The position numbers were made by a program, and so were the translations under genes. A stretch of 50,107 nucleotides of DNA from assembly GCA_020436935.1 (NCBI GenBank), contig JAGQWX010000037.1:1-50107 (forward strand). The letters are read 5' to 3'. The notes under the pieces are model-generated. The model was not told the DNA's origin. It saw only the letters and a list, made by a program, of their open reading frames with translations, and searched no databases. The DNA is from Saprospiraceae bacterium (GTDB lineage: Bacteria > Bacteroidota > Bacteroidia > Chitinophagales > Saprospiraceae). This document shows, in pieces, positions 8,189 to 17,408 of the stretch (the first letter of the stretch is position 1; each line of letters begins with the position of its first letter).

Positions 8189-10429
8189 TCAATTTTTATT
8201 TTTTACGGTATAAACGACATACCCCTTGGGCAATGCTCCGCTCCTTTTGGAGAAATCGTAGCTGTCGTCTCTGAAATTGGAAGAAGCATTGAGCACGATG
8301 TAATCCTTGCCTTTGAAAGTAAACATGGTAGGCTGTGCATTGGCTTCATAGCTGGTTTCCGTTTTCCAGATCGTTTTCCCGGTTGCTGCATCTATGGCAT
8401 AAAACTGACCACCCTTTGCAGTGGCGAGAATGACACCGGATGAAGTAATGACCATGCCCTTCCTTTGCGTACCATTGGGTGCTCCAAGGCTTTCGTCACC
8501 TTTTGCATACAGAGAGTCCAAACCAACAGGCCTTTTCCAAAGTACGGTGCCTTTGTTGAGGTCATACGCCAAAAGTGAAGACCAAGGGGGAGTCAAAAGT
8601 CCCATCCAGTCCAATCCATAGTCCGTAGTATATCTGTCAGCAGGATGGTCAACGCCCTCGGGGTAGTCGGTCATCGGTGCTTCTCTCTTTTCATCAGGGG
8701 GGATGGTAGCTCCGCCTGAAGCTACAACCGGACCTTCCGGTGTCTTGTCAGCAGGAGGACCAAAGTTGAAGCTTCTGCCATTGCCACCCATGAATCGGTG
8801 AAGTCCCCTTAAAGTTTCTTCATCGACGTGCACAAAACCCGGCATCTGGCCTTTACCATTTAGGATGATGCCTTTGAATTCATCGTAAAAGATGTTTTGA
8901 CCAGCATTAGCAATGGCAGGTCCTGCGCCTCCCTCGAGCTTTTTGCCATGGCATGACATACAGGTCTTGTTGTAAAAGGCCTGGATTTTTTCCATTTCTC
9001 CTTTGCTCATGTCAATCTTGGGTGGGCCTACTTTGTTGAGTTTATAAGTTGAGGCATATTCCTGGGTCATGATATAAAGTATGCCGGAGTTTGGATTTGC
9101 GGCGGTATTCCCGAAGTTGGCACCTCCCAATGCTCCTGGCATCATGACGGTTTCGTACTGATCTGAAGGCGGTACAAATAAGCCGGATTTTGAAGTTTTT
9201 AATCGCTCCAGCCATTGCGCTCTGATGCTGTCCGGCAGGTAGGTATTCAGGTTTTCTGGGGTGACTTCATGTCTTGTAAAGTCAGGAAGTGTTGAGATGG
9301 GTTGAGTAGGCCATGCTTGCTCTCCCGGCATATTGCTAGGTGGGAATGGGCGCTCTTCGATGGGGAAAAGCGGTTCTCCGGTTTTTCTGTCAAATACAAA
9401 GACAAAACCGTGCTTGGTAGCAATGGCCACAGCCTCCACTTTTTTACCGTCTTTTTCAACGGTCATGAGCTGTGGTGCCGGAGACAAATCATAATCCCAA
9501 AGGTCATGGTGAACTGTCTGATAATGCCAAATGCGTTCACCTGTTTTAGCGTTCAGCGCGACCAGGCAGTTGCCAAAAAGATTGGCTCCAATGCGGTCAA
9601 CACCATAGTAGTCATAGGTGGGTGATCCGAGTGGGAGGAAAACCATTCCATTTTTTTCATCCACAGACATTTCTGACCACACATTGACGCCCCCAACATA
9701 CTTGTAGGCATCCTTAGGCCAGGTATCGTATCCATATTCTCCCGGCAAGGGAATGGTATGAAAAGTCCAGGCCAGGGCTCCTGTGACTACATTATAAGCT
9801 CTGACATAACCAGGAGGAGAAAAGAAACTTTCACCGGGAGCCGAACCCACAATGACCAGATCGTCATAAATAACTCCGGGCATCATGGCTTGCATTCTTC
9901 TGATCGATGAGGCGGGTCTTCCCAATCCTTCGCGCATATCTACATAGCCATCTTTTCCAAAAGTAGTAATGGTCTTTCCTGTTGCAGCATCTATGGCCTG
10001 GAGAGAATTGTTTAATGTAAAAATCAGCCTTCGGTCTGTACCGTCGGCATTCTGCCAGTAATTGAGTCCTCTTCTTGAAATGCCTCTGAGGTTGGCGTGA
10101 ATCCAGATTTCTTTGCCAGTGTTGATGTCAAGTGCCACTAGGGAATAGTTTTTGGCCATCACATACATGACAGAATCCACGACAATAGGGCTAAAAAAGT
10201 AAAAGTTATTGTCCGACGTCGGATAGTGCCAGGCCACCTCAAGATTGGCAACGTTCTCCTTTGTAATTTCACTGGTGTTGAAATACTTGGATTGGTCGGG
10301 TGATCCACCGTAGTGCCACCAGGTAGTGTGCTCTGTGTCACTGCTGTCTTTTCCGCATGAAATAATGATCAACGATGCCAATGTCAATATACCTATGACA
10401 TACTTAAGGCGTAAGATTTGTGGCTGCAT
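8189..10429 (-). CDS. PQQ-type beta-propeller dehydrogenase lipoprotein with inserted cytochrome c domain
   Basis: A 746-residue membrane-anchored quinoprotein dehydrogenase resembling the glucose/quinate/shikimate and alcohol dehydrogenase families. A lipobox (IISC, Cys25) predicts attachment to a membrane facing the periplasm. Propeller blades carry DxxTGKxxW-type tryptophan-docking motifs (DINTGKEIW, DAATGKTIW). A haem c module is inserted at about 485-555, with CMSCH (490-494) and a likely axial Met529 (GKGQMPG). Electrons would pass from PQQ to this haem. No PQQ synthesis genes are in the window, so the cofactor must come from elsewhere. First gene of the cluster continuing into the cupin (30-bp gap) and esterase, suggesting oxidation of a released alcohol, sugar or aromatic product. 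Confidence 0.82.
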   Translation of the reverse strand: MQPQILRLKYVIGILTLASLIIISCGKDSSDTEHTTWWHYGGSPDQSKYFNTSEITKENVANLEVAWHYPTSDNNFYFFSPIVVDSVMYVMAKNYSLVALDINTGKEIWIHANLRGISRRGLNYWQNADGTDRRLIFTLNNSLQAIDAATGKTITTFGKDGYVDMREGLGRPASSIRRMQAMMPGVIYDDLVIVGSAPGESFFSPPGYVRAYNVVTGALAWTFHTIPLPGEYGYDTWPKDAYKYVGGVNVWSEMSVDEKNGMVFLPLGSPTYDYYGVDRIGANLFGNCLVALNAKTGERIWHYQTVHHDLWDYDLSPAPQLMTVEKDGKKVEAVAIATKHGFVFVFDRKTGEPLFPIEERPFPPSNMPGEQAWPTQPISTLPDFTRHEVTPENLNTYLPDSIRAQWLERLKTSKSGLFVPPSDQYETVMMPGALGGANFGNTAANPNSGILYIMTQEYASTYKLNKVGPPKIDMSKGEMEKIQAFYNKTCMSCHGKKLEGGAGPAIANAGQNIFYDEFKGIILNGKGQMPGFVHVDEETLRGLHRFMGGNGRSFNFGPPADKTPEGPVVASGGATIPPDEKREAPMTDYPEGVDHPADRYTTDYGLDWMGLLTPPWSSLLAYDLNKGTVLWKRPVGLDSLYAKGDESLGAPNGTQRKGMVITSSGVILATAKGGQFYAIDAATGKTIWKTETSYEANAQPTMFTFKGKDYIVLNASSNFRDDSYDFSKRSGALPKGYVVYTVKNKN

Positions 10430-10615
10430 AAACGATTTTGTAAAAAATTTTTAACTGATGAAGTAAAGGACTTCTAGTTCATAAGTTGGTGGACGGTAAA
10501 ATTATAAAAATATTTTTATCCTGCTTGTCCGCAGGCTTTCAATCGTAAAAAAAAGTGTAATTGTGACACTTGTGGTTTTAAAAAGGGGGTGGTCTTGGGT
10601 GGGTGGTGTTGGGTT

Positions 10616-10643
10616 TTAGGTGTTAGGTGTTAGGTGTTAGGTG
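10616..10643 (+). repeat. Tandem heptamer TTAGGTG x4
   Basis: Four perfect contiguous copies of TTAGGTG directly before composite repeat copy B. The reverse complement CACCTAA recurs singly in the left region (about 366 and 510), so the word belongs to the same repeat vocabulary. Confidence 0.9.
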
Positions 10644-10667
10644 TTTGATGAATCATAAAAAACGTCT

Positions 10668-10888
10668 CCAAAAGCCTTTAACTTTTAACCTTTAACACTT
10701 AACCCTTGATTTCTCGAAATGGCGCAAAGAGCTGATGAAGATTGAGTACGCAAAGATATCGGATTGTACCATTAAGACATTAAGTTTCATTAAGATTTTA
10801 ATTTCTTCTAATCCTTAAAGCTCTAAACCATATACAAAATCATCCGTAATTCGTAATTAAAAAAAGGTGGCTGAGCGGAGCCGAAGCC
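10668..10888 (+). repeat. Composite dispersed repeat, copy B
   Basis: Aligns with 94-320 in inverted orientation. Exact shared blocks include AACACTTAACCCTTGATT (10694-10711), ATCCGTAATTCGTAATT and the 24-bp GC-rich block (10865-10888). The order of blocks is the same in both copies, so this is one element and not chance similarity of low-complexity sequence. Confidence 0.85.
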
Positions 10889-10923
10889 AGCGGAGCCGAA
10901 GCAACCTTCGTTGGTATTTCGCA

Positions 10924-10964
10924 AAGCTAAAAGCTAAAGGCTAATCGCTAAAAGCTTAAAGCTA
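10924..10964 (+). repeat. AAGCTAAAAGC-type short repeat abutting a stop codon
   Basis: A run of near-identical 7-10 bp words (GCTAAAAGC, GCTAAAGGC, GCTAATCGC) that supplies the TAG stop of the 10962-11936 gene. A related run lies at 43958-43996, just after the stop of the lpxH gene. Confidence 0.75.
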
Positions 10965-11936
10965 ACCGCCAATCCCATCATCAGTACCAACTTCCTGAAA
11001 ATCAGGAATGAAAAAAGAATATACATAAGCGAGCAGACCGAAGACGAGGTCATAAAAAACAATTGACCCGTGGAGGAAAAGTGAAGAAAAATTGCTCATG
11101 CCTTCATCGAAGCTTTTCATTTTCATGGTTTCTGATACTGCGATGTGGAAGGCACCGAGGCCGGCCTGCGTAGGAAAAATCCAGCTCAGGTTGCCAACTG
11201 CAGCAATATATACTGCATCAAGGGGCGATACCTCAGAAGTAAATCCAAGGAATAAGGCATAAAAGGTACCGAAGTAAAACACCCAGGTAAAGCCGGTCAA
11301 CAATCCAAAGCGGAGCACATGACCTGTATTTTTGATGGTTGAAATACCCGTTTTTATTTTTTGGAAAAAGTCAAAGAGATAGGCTTTGTACTTGCTTACC
11401 AGCGCATTTGGCAGGGCCCACACCAGTAACTGGTACAAAAGTAGACCCGCCAGCACCCAAAGCACAATTTCTCCGATGGATTGAAAAATATTAGAAGTTT
11501 GTGCAGAGAACAGTTTGGGCAGGTCAGTAGCTACCATCAGCAAGGTGAGCGATACCACAATAACGCTGTCCACAATTTTTTCAGCAAAGAAGGTGCCTAT
11601 GTTTTCAACCATTGGTACCCCGGATTTCCTTTTTAAAAAGCTGGCCCTAGTGACCACACCGGCGTGCGGAATGATGATGTTGGATCCATAGCTGATCACC
11701 ATGGCCAAAAATGTATTTCGGGCATGGATGTCAGGTTTGATTTGTCTGAGCAACAACAGCCATCTAAGGCTCCTGAATATATGTGCGATCACAAATGAGA
11801 TACCTCCAATCAATACCCACCATAGATTTACATCTGCGATCTTTGCCTTGATTTCTTCGAAATTGACATTTCTGAAGAATAAAAAGAATAAGACTATTGA
11901 TAATACGGTAATGAGTAAGATAGAAACCTTCTTCAT
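10962..11936 (-). CDS. Lysylphosphatidylglycerol synthase-like/flippase-like integral membrane protein
   Basis: A 324-residue protein with about eight transmembrane segments, matching the LPG_synthase_TM (UPF0104) family. Typical motifs are HIFRSLRW near residue 55, SYGSNIIIPHAGVVTRASFLKRK, and the late G-LSWIFPTQAGLGAFH segment. There is no soluble aminoacyl-transfer domain, so it is not a full MprF. Such proteins are usually implicated in lipid or glycolipid translocation. The start ATG overlaps the stop of the upstream glycosyltransferase (TGATG, sharing base 11936), pointing to translational coupling and a shared envelope-lipid role. Confidence 0.8.
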   Translation of the reverse strand: MKKVSILLITVLSIVLFFLFFRNVNFEEIKAKIADVNLWWVLIGGISFVIAHIFRSLRWLLLLRQIKPDIHARNTFLAMVISYGSNIIIPHAGVVTRASFLKRKSGVPMVENIGTFFAEKIVDSVIVVSLTLLMVATDLPKLFSAQTSNIFQSIGEIVLWVLAGLLLYQLLVWALPNALVSKYKAYLFDFFQKIKTGISTIKNTGHVLRFGLLTGFTWVFYFGTFYALFLGFTSEVSPLDAVYIAAVGNLSWIFPTQAGLGAFHIAVSETMKMKSFDEGMSNFSSLFLHGSIVFYDLVFGLLAYVYSFFIPDFQEVGTDDGIGG

Positions 11937-13027
11937 CAGTTGTTCTGGACTCTGGAAAGTCTGGTTTTAGAAGGTGTAAAGGCACTCAGCCAACTGATTC
12001 CAAAGGCAGGTTGTACTTCTCTTGATTTGATGTACAGTTCACTGTATATATTGACCAGCTGTTCTCTGATCAAATCTTTATCAAATTGTTTGGTGAGTTC
12101 AACAGACATGGATATTGCCTGCGCTCTGAAAGCCTCATCCTGGTAGAGCTGCTCAATGAGCGTCGAGAACTCTGCATTGTTACCTGCTTTGAGGAAATCA
12201 CTTTCATATAACATGTCGTATTCAATGAGATTCCTGAAAATCACAGGAAGTCCTGCTGCAGCTGCTTCAATGGGTGCCAATGGTGAATTTTCCTGGTAAG
12301 AAGGGAAAAGAAAAACATTGGCTGCGGCATATACCTTGGGCATGTCTTCCAGGCCCACTGATCCTGCAAATAAAACATTCGCAGGAGCCTTCTCTATCTT
12401 CTGATTGATACGCATATAACCCTCTGTAAGGGGACCAAATGGTCTTCCACCAACCCAAACAAACTTGATGTGCGGGTGGTTTTTTGCTATATCTATAAAA
12501 TCTTCTACACCTTTGCGCTGTTGCAACTGGCCTACTCCAAGAACTACGAATTCGTCGTCCTTAAGACCCAACATGCGGCGTCCCTCATCAGAAAGCTCAG
12601 GAGTAGTTCTCCATTTGTCCAATTCAACAGGATTGTTGACCCTTACAATTTTAGACTTTACACCCAGCGATTTCAACCTCTGCTCTACCATCGGTGAGAT
12701 GGCCAGACAAACGTCTGCGTGGTTGAATGCCAGTTTGAAATACAGGTTTGAAAATGGCTGGAGGAGTTTTGCAAAAACAACAGATCCTTTGAGCGTATCC
12801 GGCGTAGTATGCACGGTGTGTACTCTCCTGCCCTTGTACCTCAATGATTTATAAAAAAAGTAAAGTCCGTAAGAATGGGAATGAAAAATATCACCTTTAC
12901 CCTCTTCATTTACAACTACTTCAACGTCTTTTTTTGATTTGAGCAGGTCGATCATACTTCGGAAGGCCGAATGCACTCCTGTGCCGCTCGTCATAAATTC
13001 TGTGGAAGAGACTAAGTGTATTTTCAT
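11936..13027 (-). CDS. GT4-family glycosyltransferase
   Basis: A 363-residue GT-B fold enzyme. The N-terminal acceptor domain has SSTEFMTSGTGVHSA; the C-terminal Rossmann domain has VGQLQQRKGVEDF and the retaining-GT EX7E motif, Glu246 and Glu254 in ENSPLAPIE. No signal peptide, so cytoplasmic or membrane-peripheral. It resembles diacylglycerol glucosyltransferases and other GT4 enzymes. Coupling to a flippase-like membrane protein favours a glycolipid product, but acceptor and sugar are not shown by sequence. Confidence 0.82.
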   Translation of the reverse strand: MKIHLVSSTEFMTSGTGVHSAFRSMIDLLKSKKDVEVVVNEEGKGDIFHSHSYGLYFFYKSLRYKGRRVHTVHTTPDTLKGSVVFAKLLQPFSNLYFKLAFNHADVCLAISPMVEQRLKSLGVKSKIVRVNNPVELDKWRTTPELSDEGRRMLGLKDDEFVVLGVGQLQQRKGVEDFIDIAKNHPHIKFVWVGGRPFGPLTEGYMRINQKIEKAPANVLFAGSVGLEDMPKVYAAANVFLFPSYQENSPLAPIEAAAAGLPVIFRNLIEYDMLYESDFLKAGNNAEFSTLIEQLYQDEAFRAQAISMSVELTKQFDKDLIREQLVNIYSELYIKSREVQPAFGISWLSAFTPSKTRLSRVQNN

Positions 13028-13737
13028 AAGAGGTTGATTGTTTCTCTATTGGAATATGAACTTAAATAGTTCTTAGACTGCAATTTGTTTAAATGAAGCA
13101 TTTTGACTCCACACCTATTAGACGTATAACAAACAAAAAGGATGCAAAAGTTGCCATGTATTTTAGATAACATAAAATGATTTTCGACCATCTTCCTTGC
13201 TAGTCCTGTATGAAGTGAAAACTGCTCCAAAACTAAAACTGCGTGTATTTATAAATTTCTATCCCCAAAGGTATTGATTATGTATTTCTTTTGCCACAGC
13301 CAGATGATAATGTTTTCTTAAAATATTTAAAATAATTAATAAGCAGCCCTTTGCAATCTATAAATATTATAAAATTTTATTCTGTCAATATTTAATTTTA
13401 AATAATATTAAAATGCCTGCAATTTATGGCCTTTATCTTTAAACTAAAGGACTTCTAAAACAGGACACAACAGTAAAAATTAGGTTGAAATAGACCAAAC
13501 TGGTAGAAATCCATCCTCATATAAGTTCTAAGAATTGATATCAAATGACCAATATCATGTAAAGCCAAAACTTTGATCTTAAATTATTTTATTTTGAAAA
13601 TTTGACTAAAAAATAAATTATAATTCGTATAATAAACTTGATTTACACTTAAACAATGTTTAATTTTGAAGAATTAAACGAGAGCAAGTTTTGGCTGTCA
13701 TTTAAAAATTATTGCTTCATCCTCGAATATCATCATC
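13028..13737. other. AT-rich divergent intergenic region
   Basis: A 710-bp spacer between two divergently transcribed units, without a plausible gene. A short AT-rich inverted repeat (13395-13401/13408-13414) is visible. No -7 box matching TAnnTTTG exactly was found near the transporter start, so I do not call a promoter. Confidence 0.5.
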
Positions 13738-15429
13738 ATGATATCAGAGCTATTAAAACTCTTCCGTCCCACATCCACTCCGGATGTTGGTCAATCCCTC
13801 ATCCTTCTTATACTGACCATTGCCTTTGGTATATTTATAGGAAGAATTAAGATCAAAAAAGTATCGCTGGGCATTGCTGCTGTGATGTTTTCCGGTCTGT
13901 TGTTCGGCCACCTGGGGTACAGCATCGATGAAAAAAGCCTTGGCTTCCTGAGAGAGCTGGGGCTCATTCTATTTGTATATGCCATTGGTGTACAGGTCGG
14001 ACCTTCATTTTTTTCGTCACTGCGCAAGGAAGGATTGCGGTTCAATATTCTGGCCATCAGTACTGTGCTGGTTGGAGGTATGGTCACCTTTGCCATTTTT
14101 AAGTACAGCGGACAATCCATTGAGCATTCCGTGGGCCTGATGTCGGGGGCCGTTACCAATACACCTGGTCTGGGTGCTGCTAAATCTACACTGGTCGAAC
14201 TCAAAAACTCTTTCCCAACAAAGGAATTTGGAGACCCGGCCATACCCTATGCTATTGCTTACCCCTTCGGTGTGCTCGGCATTATCTTGATGCTCATAAT
14301 AACCAAATCCGTATTCAAAATTGATCTCGAAAAAGAGGAAAAAGAGCTGAATGCAGGCATTGATAAAAAGCACAACTATCCTACCGCTGTGAAGTGTCGC
14401 GTTATCAATGAGGCACCGGTTGGCATGTCCCTCAAGGAAGTTTTGGCCATGTTCGAAAAGGATGCCATCATTTTCTCCAGACTCAAACATAGCGGGTCAG
14501 AAATTGTATATTCTCCTGAACCCGATTATGTCATCAGAGACAGGGATGTGCTCATGGTGGTTGGGCACAAGGAACATGTAGAAAAAGCTGTTGCATTCCT
14601 TGGGAGGCCATCTTCAGACATCATGGTTGAATCCAATGCCGACATTCACACGCACACGCTGATTGTGACGAAACATTCTGCCGTACACAAAACACTCTCC
14701 GAACTGGCCCTCTACAATCGATACGATATGAAGGTGACGAGGGTATATCGATCAGGCATGGAATTTCTGGCGACCGGATCATTCGAACTGTTTTTTGGCG
14801 ACAAGCTGGTGGTAGTGGGCAATAAATACGCCCTCGAACAAGCAGAACAAATCGTCGGTAACTCAGAAAAACGTTTGCTCGAGCCCGACTTCCTTTCCAT
14901 ATTTGGAGGACTGATCCTTGGAATTTTGGTGGGATCTATCCCCATTTTTATACCCTCCTTCCCTGTTCCGGTGAAAATGGGATTTGCTGCCGGACCACTG
15001 ATCGTTGCCCTCTTGCTGAGCAGATATGGCGGTGTGGGCATGATTCATACTTACATCAACCACGGCGCCATTTACTTCATGAAAGATCTGGGCATTTGTT
15101 TGTTTTTTGCTACCGTGGGCATCCACGCCGGCAAACATTTTTACGAAAATTTTGTCGCTTTCAATGGCTGGACCTGGATCAGTTATGGCCTTTGCATCAC
15201 CCTGATACCATTATTCTTGATGGTTATAATTGGCAGGTTTGTTTTGAAAATCAACTTCCTCCAGTTGGCTGGTCTGATGAGTGGCACCTATACCGACCCT
15301 GCAGCGTTATCTTTTAGCAATTCATACTTTAAATCGGATGTTCCGGCACAGGCCTATGCCACCGTGTATCCCATGGTGACCATTTTCAGAATATTGGTGG
15401 CTCAGTTGCTGATTTTGTTGTTTGCCTGA
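13738..15429 (+). CDS. AspT/YidE-family transporter with two TrkA_C domains
   Basis: A 563-residue inner-membrane protein of the aspartate:alanine exchanger (AAEx; AspT/YidE/YbjL) family. Two hydrophobic halves (about 15-190 and 385-563) carry the duplicated membrane domain, including GAVTNTPGLGAA and its counterpart MSGTYTDPAALSFSN. Between them lie two RCK_C/TrkA_C ligand-binding domains (about 205-290 and 295-375, PEPDYVIRDRDVLMVVG and FELFFGDKLVVVG). Substrate unknown in most members. It is the only long plus-strand gene in the left half and is probably monocistronic. Its stop lies 8 bp from the convergent HTH gene. Confidence 0.85.
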   Translation: MISELLKLFRPTSTPDVGQSLILLILTIAFGIFIGRIKIKKVSLGIAAVMFSGLLFGHLGYSIDEKSLGFLRELGLILFVYAIGVQVGPSFFSSLRKEGLRFNILAISTVLVGGMVTFAIFKYSGQSIEHSVGLMSGAVTNTPGLGAAKSTLVELKNSFPTKEFGDPAIPYAIAYPFGVLGIILMLIITKSVFKIDLEKEEKELNAGIDKKHNYPTAVKCRVINEAPVGMSLKEVLAMFEKDAIIFSRLKHSGSEIVYSPEPDYVIRDRDVLMVVGHKEHVEKAVAFLGRPSSDIMVESNADIHTHTLIVTKHSAVHKTLSELALYNRYDMKVTRVYRSGMEFLATGSFELFFGDKLVVVGNKYALEQAEQIVGNSEKRLLEPDFLSIFGGLILGILVGSIPIFIPSFPVPVKMGFAAGPLIVALLLSRYGGVGMIHTYINHGAIYFMKDLGICLFFATVGIHAGKHFYENFVAFNGWTWISYGLCITLIPLFLMVIIGRFVLKINFLQLAGLMSGTYTDPAALSFSNSYFKSDVPAQAYATVYPMVTIFRILVAQLLILLFA

Positions 15430-15437
15430 AAGAAAAA

Positions 15438-16097
15438 CTATTTGCCTATTTCATTCAAAACATGAAACAAATCCTGTTCGTGGCTTAAGCCCATTTTTTT
15501 TCTGATCCGCGACCTGCTTACATTGATGCTGGAAGGAAGAACCCTAAGTAATTCTGAAATCTCTTTGCTGTTCATGCCAATTTTTAGATAGGCACAAAGC
15601 CTCAAATCATACACAGACAGCTCCGGAAATTTTTTATGCAAATTATTGATGAAATCCTGATGCAGTTCATCCATTTGAATTTCAAAACCTTTGTCATTGT
15701 TCTCTAGATGAATGCTGAGCAACCTGTCCATTTCCGACCAATAGGCTTTGTTGATTTTAGGATTGTACTCGGCTTCGTTCAGTTTTTCTTTCAACAGGGT
15801 CAATATACGGCCTTTGTCCTCGCCATCTTTTACCTGTTTGGCGAGCTCTATGCTTTTCTGCTTCAATTGATGTTTCAGATTGGAAATTTCCAGTTCGGCC
15901 TGTACTAGCTTTTCGGTGGTCTCACTGTTGTCATTTGTTTGCAATTTTGGTGCAAACTCTTTGTTTTTTACTGAGGCATTGGGTTGATTTATTTTGTTCT
16001 GCTTGCGCACAAAATAAAAACATGCCAATGCAACTGAAAAGTGAGAAAAGACTAAAGCTATAATTTTTGTTGTCACCGTAATTATTTGAATGATCAA
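15438..16097 (-). CDS. Membrane-anchored LuxR-type HTH protein, possibly 5'-truncated
   Basis: A 219-residue frame with one N-terminal transmembrane segment (about 8-30), a coiled coil (about 60-110) and a C-terminal LuxR-like helix-turn-helix (about 150-215, LCAYLKIGMNSKEISELL then SINVSRSRIRKKMGL). This matches the C-terminal half of a common Bacteroidota regulator family with an extracytoplasmic sensor or TPR region before the TM helix. That part is missing. The frame opens after a TGA with only a TTG (16095-16097) available as start; the first ATG is more than 120 codons in. Either a small TTG-started regulator or a remnant. It lies downstream of the glucan locus and could be its regulator, but nothing in sequence proves this. 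Confidence 0.6.
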   Translation of the reverse strand: MIIQIITVTTKIIALVFSHFSVALACFYFVRKQNKINQPNASVKNKEFAPKLQTNDNSETTEKLVQAELEISNLKHQLKQKSIELAKQVKDGEDKGRILTLLKEKLNEAEYNPKINKAYWSEMDRLLSIHLENNDKGFEIQMDELHQDFINNLHKKFPELSVYDLRLCAYLKIGMNSKEISELLRVLPSSINVSRSRIRKKMGLSHEQDLFHVLNEIGK

Positions 16098-16469
16098 GTA
16101 AAAACATCAACACGTTACCGCTTACCCGCTCTTAATAGCAATACGAGTTCAATAACTTACATCCTTCAGATCCTGGTTTGGCCGGATTATTTGTACAGTA
16201 AATTGAATACAAATAAAGCAGTGAAAGCAATAGATTCCATCGACATGACTACACCACTCAATAACATCCCTTTAATCTTATAGGGACAGAATTGTATTAA
16301 ACTTCCAACAAATAAATGGACAAATCATAGTCCGAAAAGTATTACTTAAGTATTTTAATGCGGCTGTGTATTTCCCAATTGCAGACAGATCAAAAAAGTA
16401 TACTTGATTTGCCTTTATAACTATCCTCTTCCTGTCATAAATGTAATTTTCGAAATTTTGTTTTGAAGA
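16098..16469. other. Intergenic, no feature recognised
   Basis: A 372-bp AT-rich gap after the last GH17 gene. Neither a clear terminator hairpin nor a sensor-domain frame that would complete the HTH gene could be found. Confidence 0.5.
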
Positions 16470-17408
16470 TTACAAATTTTGATAAAATAATGAATCAATC
16501 ACCCTTTTTGGAGATCTGTCTTCTTTAAAAATACCCCAGTGTTTTTCTGGCTCCAGGGGGTCGGGTGAGCCTTTCCACGACTCGTCAAATGCCTCAAAGA
16601 AACAAGTGAGAATGCCTTCCTTATCGGTCCACTCCATCAGGTCCTGAAAATAAATGGATTGAAATTCTTCATTAACATGTTCTGCATCTATCCCCCTACC
16701 ATTGGAATTGGTAGACCATCCAGCTTCAGTAATAACTACCGGCTTTTCCGGGTACAGCTTGGCAACCATCTCATAATTTTCCCTGGTGTAGGCCAAAGCT
16801 TCATGGATGTGTTTGTATTCCCATACCGGGTAAGTGTGTATGGAAATAAAATCGATGGTCTCCGCCAGGCTCTTAATCTTACCCAACCACGGCACGTAAT
16901 TTTCACAAAAGGTAACCGGTTGTTTGGTAGCCTGCTGCACTTCTCTGGCAAAATGTATCACCCTGTTTACCGGAACATAGTGATCGGTCCAGTCCACACA
17001 AGCTTCATTCCCCACAGAAGTTGAAAATACAATGTCAGGATATTGGTTGGCCAATGCAATCAGTTGTTTGATTTTGGCATCATTGGACGCAATATTCATT
17101 TCCAATTGTTCACGACTGTAAACTCCCCCTCCCCATGGGCAACCAAAATTGTTCATTTCAGCTTCAACGTATGCGCCCAGCATCACACGAAAAGGTAAAT
17201 TTTCCTTTTGTATGACTTCCAGAACCAATTGACCATGTCGATCTACATCATAGAGACGCAGATAACGCCAATGGTCTTTCAGCAGCAAGAGGTCTGAATG
17301 CACTTCGTTGTAGGATGGATAAATTCCACCCGGTTGCTGGCCGGATCTAAACCCGGAATAACAAATGGCCCTGCCGGCATCAATGCCTAATTGATTAAAA
17401 GTGTTCAG
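16470..17408 (-). CDS. GH17 family beta-1,3-glucan hydrolase, probable CTG start
   Basis: A GH17 TIM-barrel enzyme for beta-1,3-glucan. The first conventional start, GTG at 17303, would delete the conserved first strand. The frame stays open upstream and encodes LGIDAGRAICYSGFR and GGIYPSYNEV, typical GH17 N-terminus. The only start at the domain edge is CTG at 17406-17408, overlapping the TGA (17405-17407) of the upstream GH17 gene as CTGA, one base from the common ATGA junction. This gives 312 residues with acid/base Glu135 (SVGNE) and nucleophile Glu228 (ITEAGW). No signal peptide, so cytoplasmic action on imported oligosaccharides is likely. Start by CTG is inferred; a sequencing error or start-loss mutation is possible. 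Confidence 0.8.
   Translation of the reverse strand: MNTFNQLGIDAGRAICYSGFRSGQQPGGIYPSYNEVHSDLLLLKDHWRYLRLYDVDRHGQLVLEVIQKENLPFRVMLGAYVEAEMNNFGCPWGGGVYSREQLEMNIASNDAKIKQLIALANQYPDIVFSTSVGNEACVDWTDHYVPVNRVIHFAREVQQATKQPVTFCENYVPWLGKIKSLAETIDFISIHTYPVWEYKHIHEALAYTRENYEMVAKLYPEKPVVITEAGWSTNSNGRGIDAEHVNEEFQSIYFQDLMEWTDKEGILTCFFEAFDESWKGSPDPLEPEKHWGIFKEDRSPKRVIDSLFYQNL

Larger units (their letters stand above)
10430..10961. repeat. Gene-free repeat-rich spacer
   Basis: Holds the upstream region of the PQQ dehydrogenase, a 7-bp tandem repeat (10616-10643), the second copy of the composite repeat (10668-10888) and a run of AAGCTAAAAGC words (10924-10964) that reaches the stop codon of the next gene. 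No gene seen. Confidence 0.8.

Noticed and set aside
10616-10643. Telomere-like TTAGGTG repeat
   Set aside because: Only four units inside a gene-flanked chromosomal spacer; better explained as part of the intergenic repeat vocabulary.
13656-13850. Plus-strand frame running into the transporter gene
   Set aside because: It uses a different frame from the transporter and its overlap is only a shadow.
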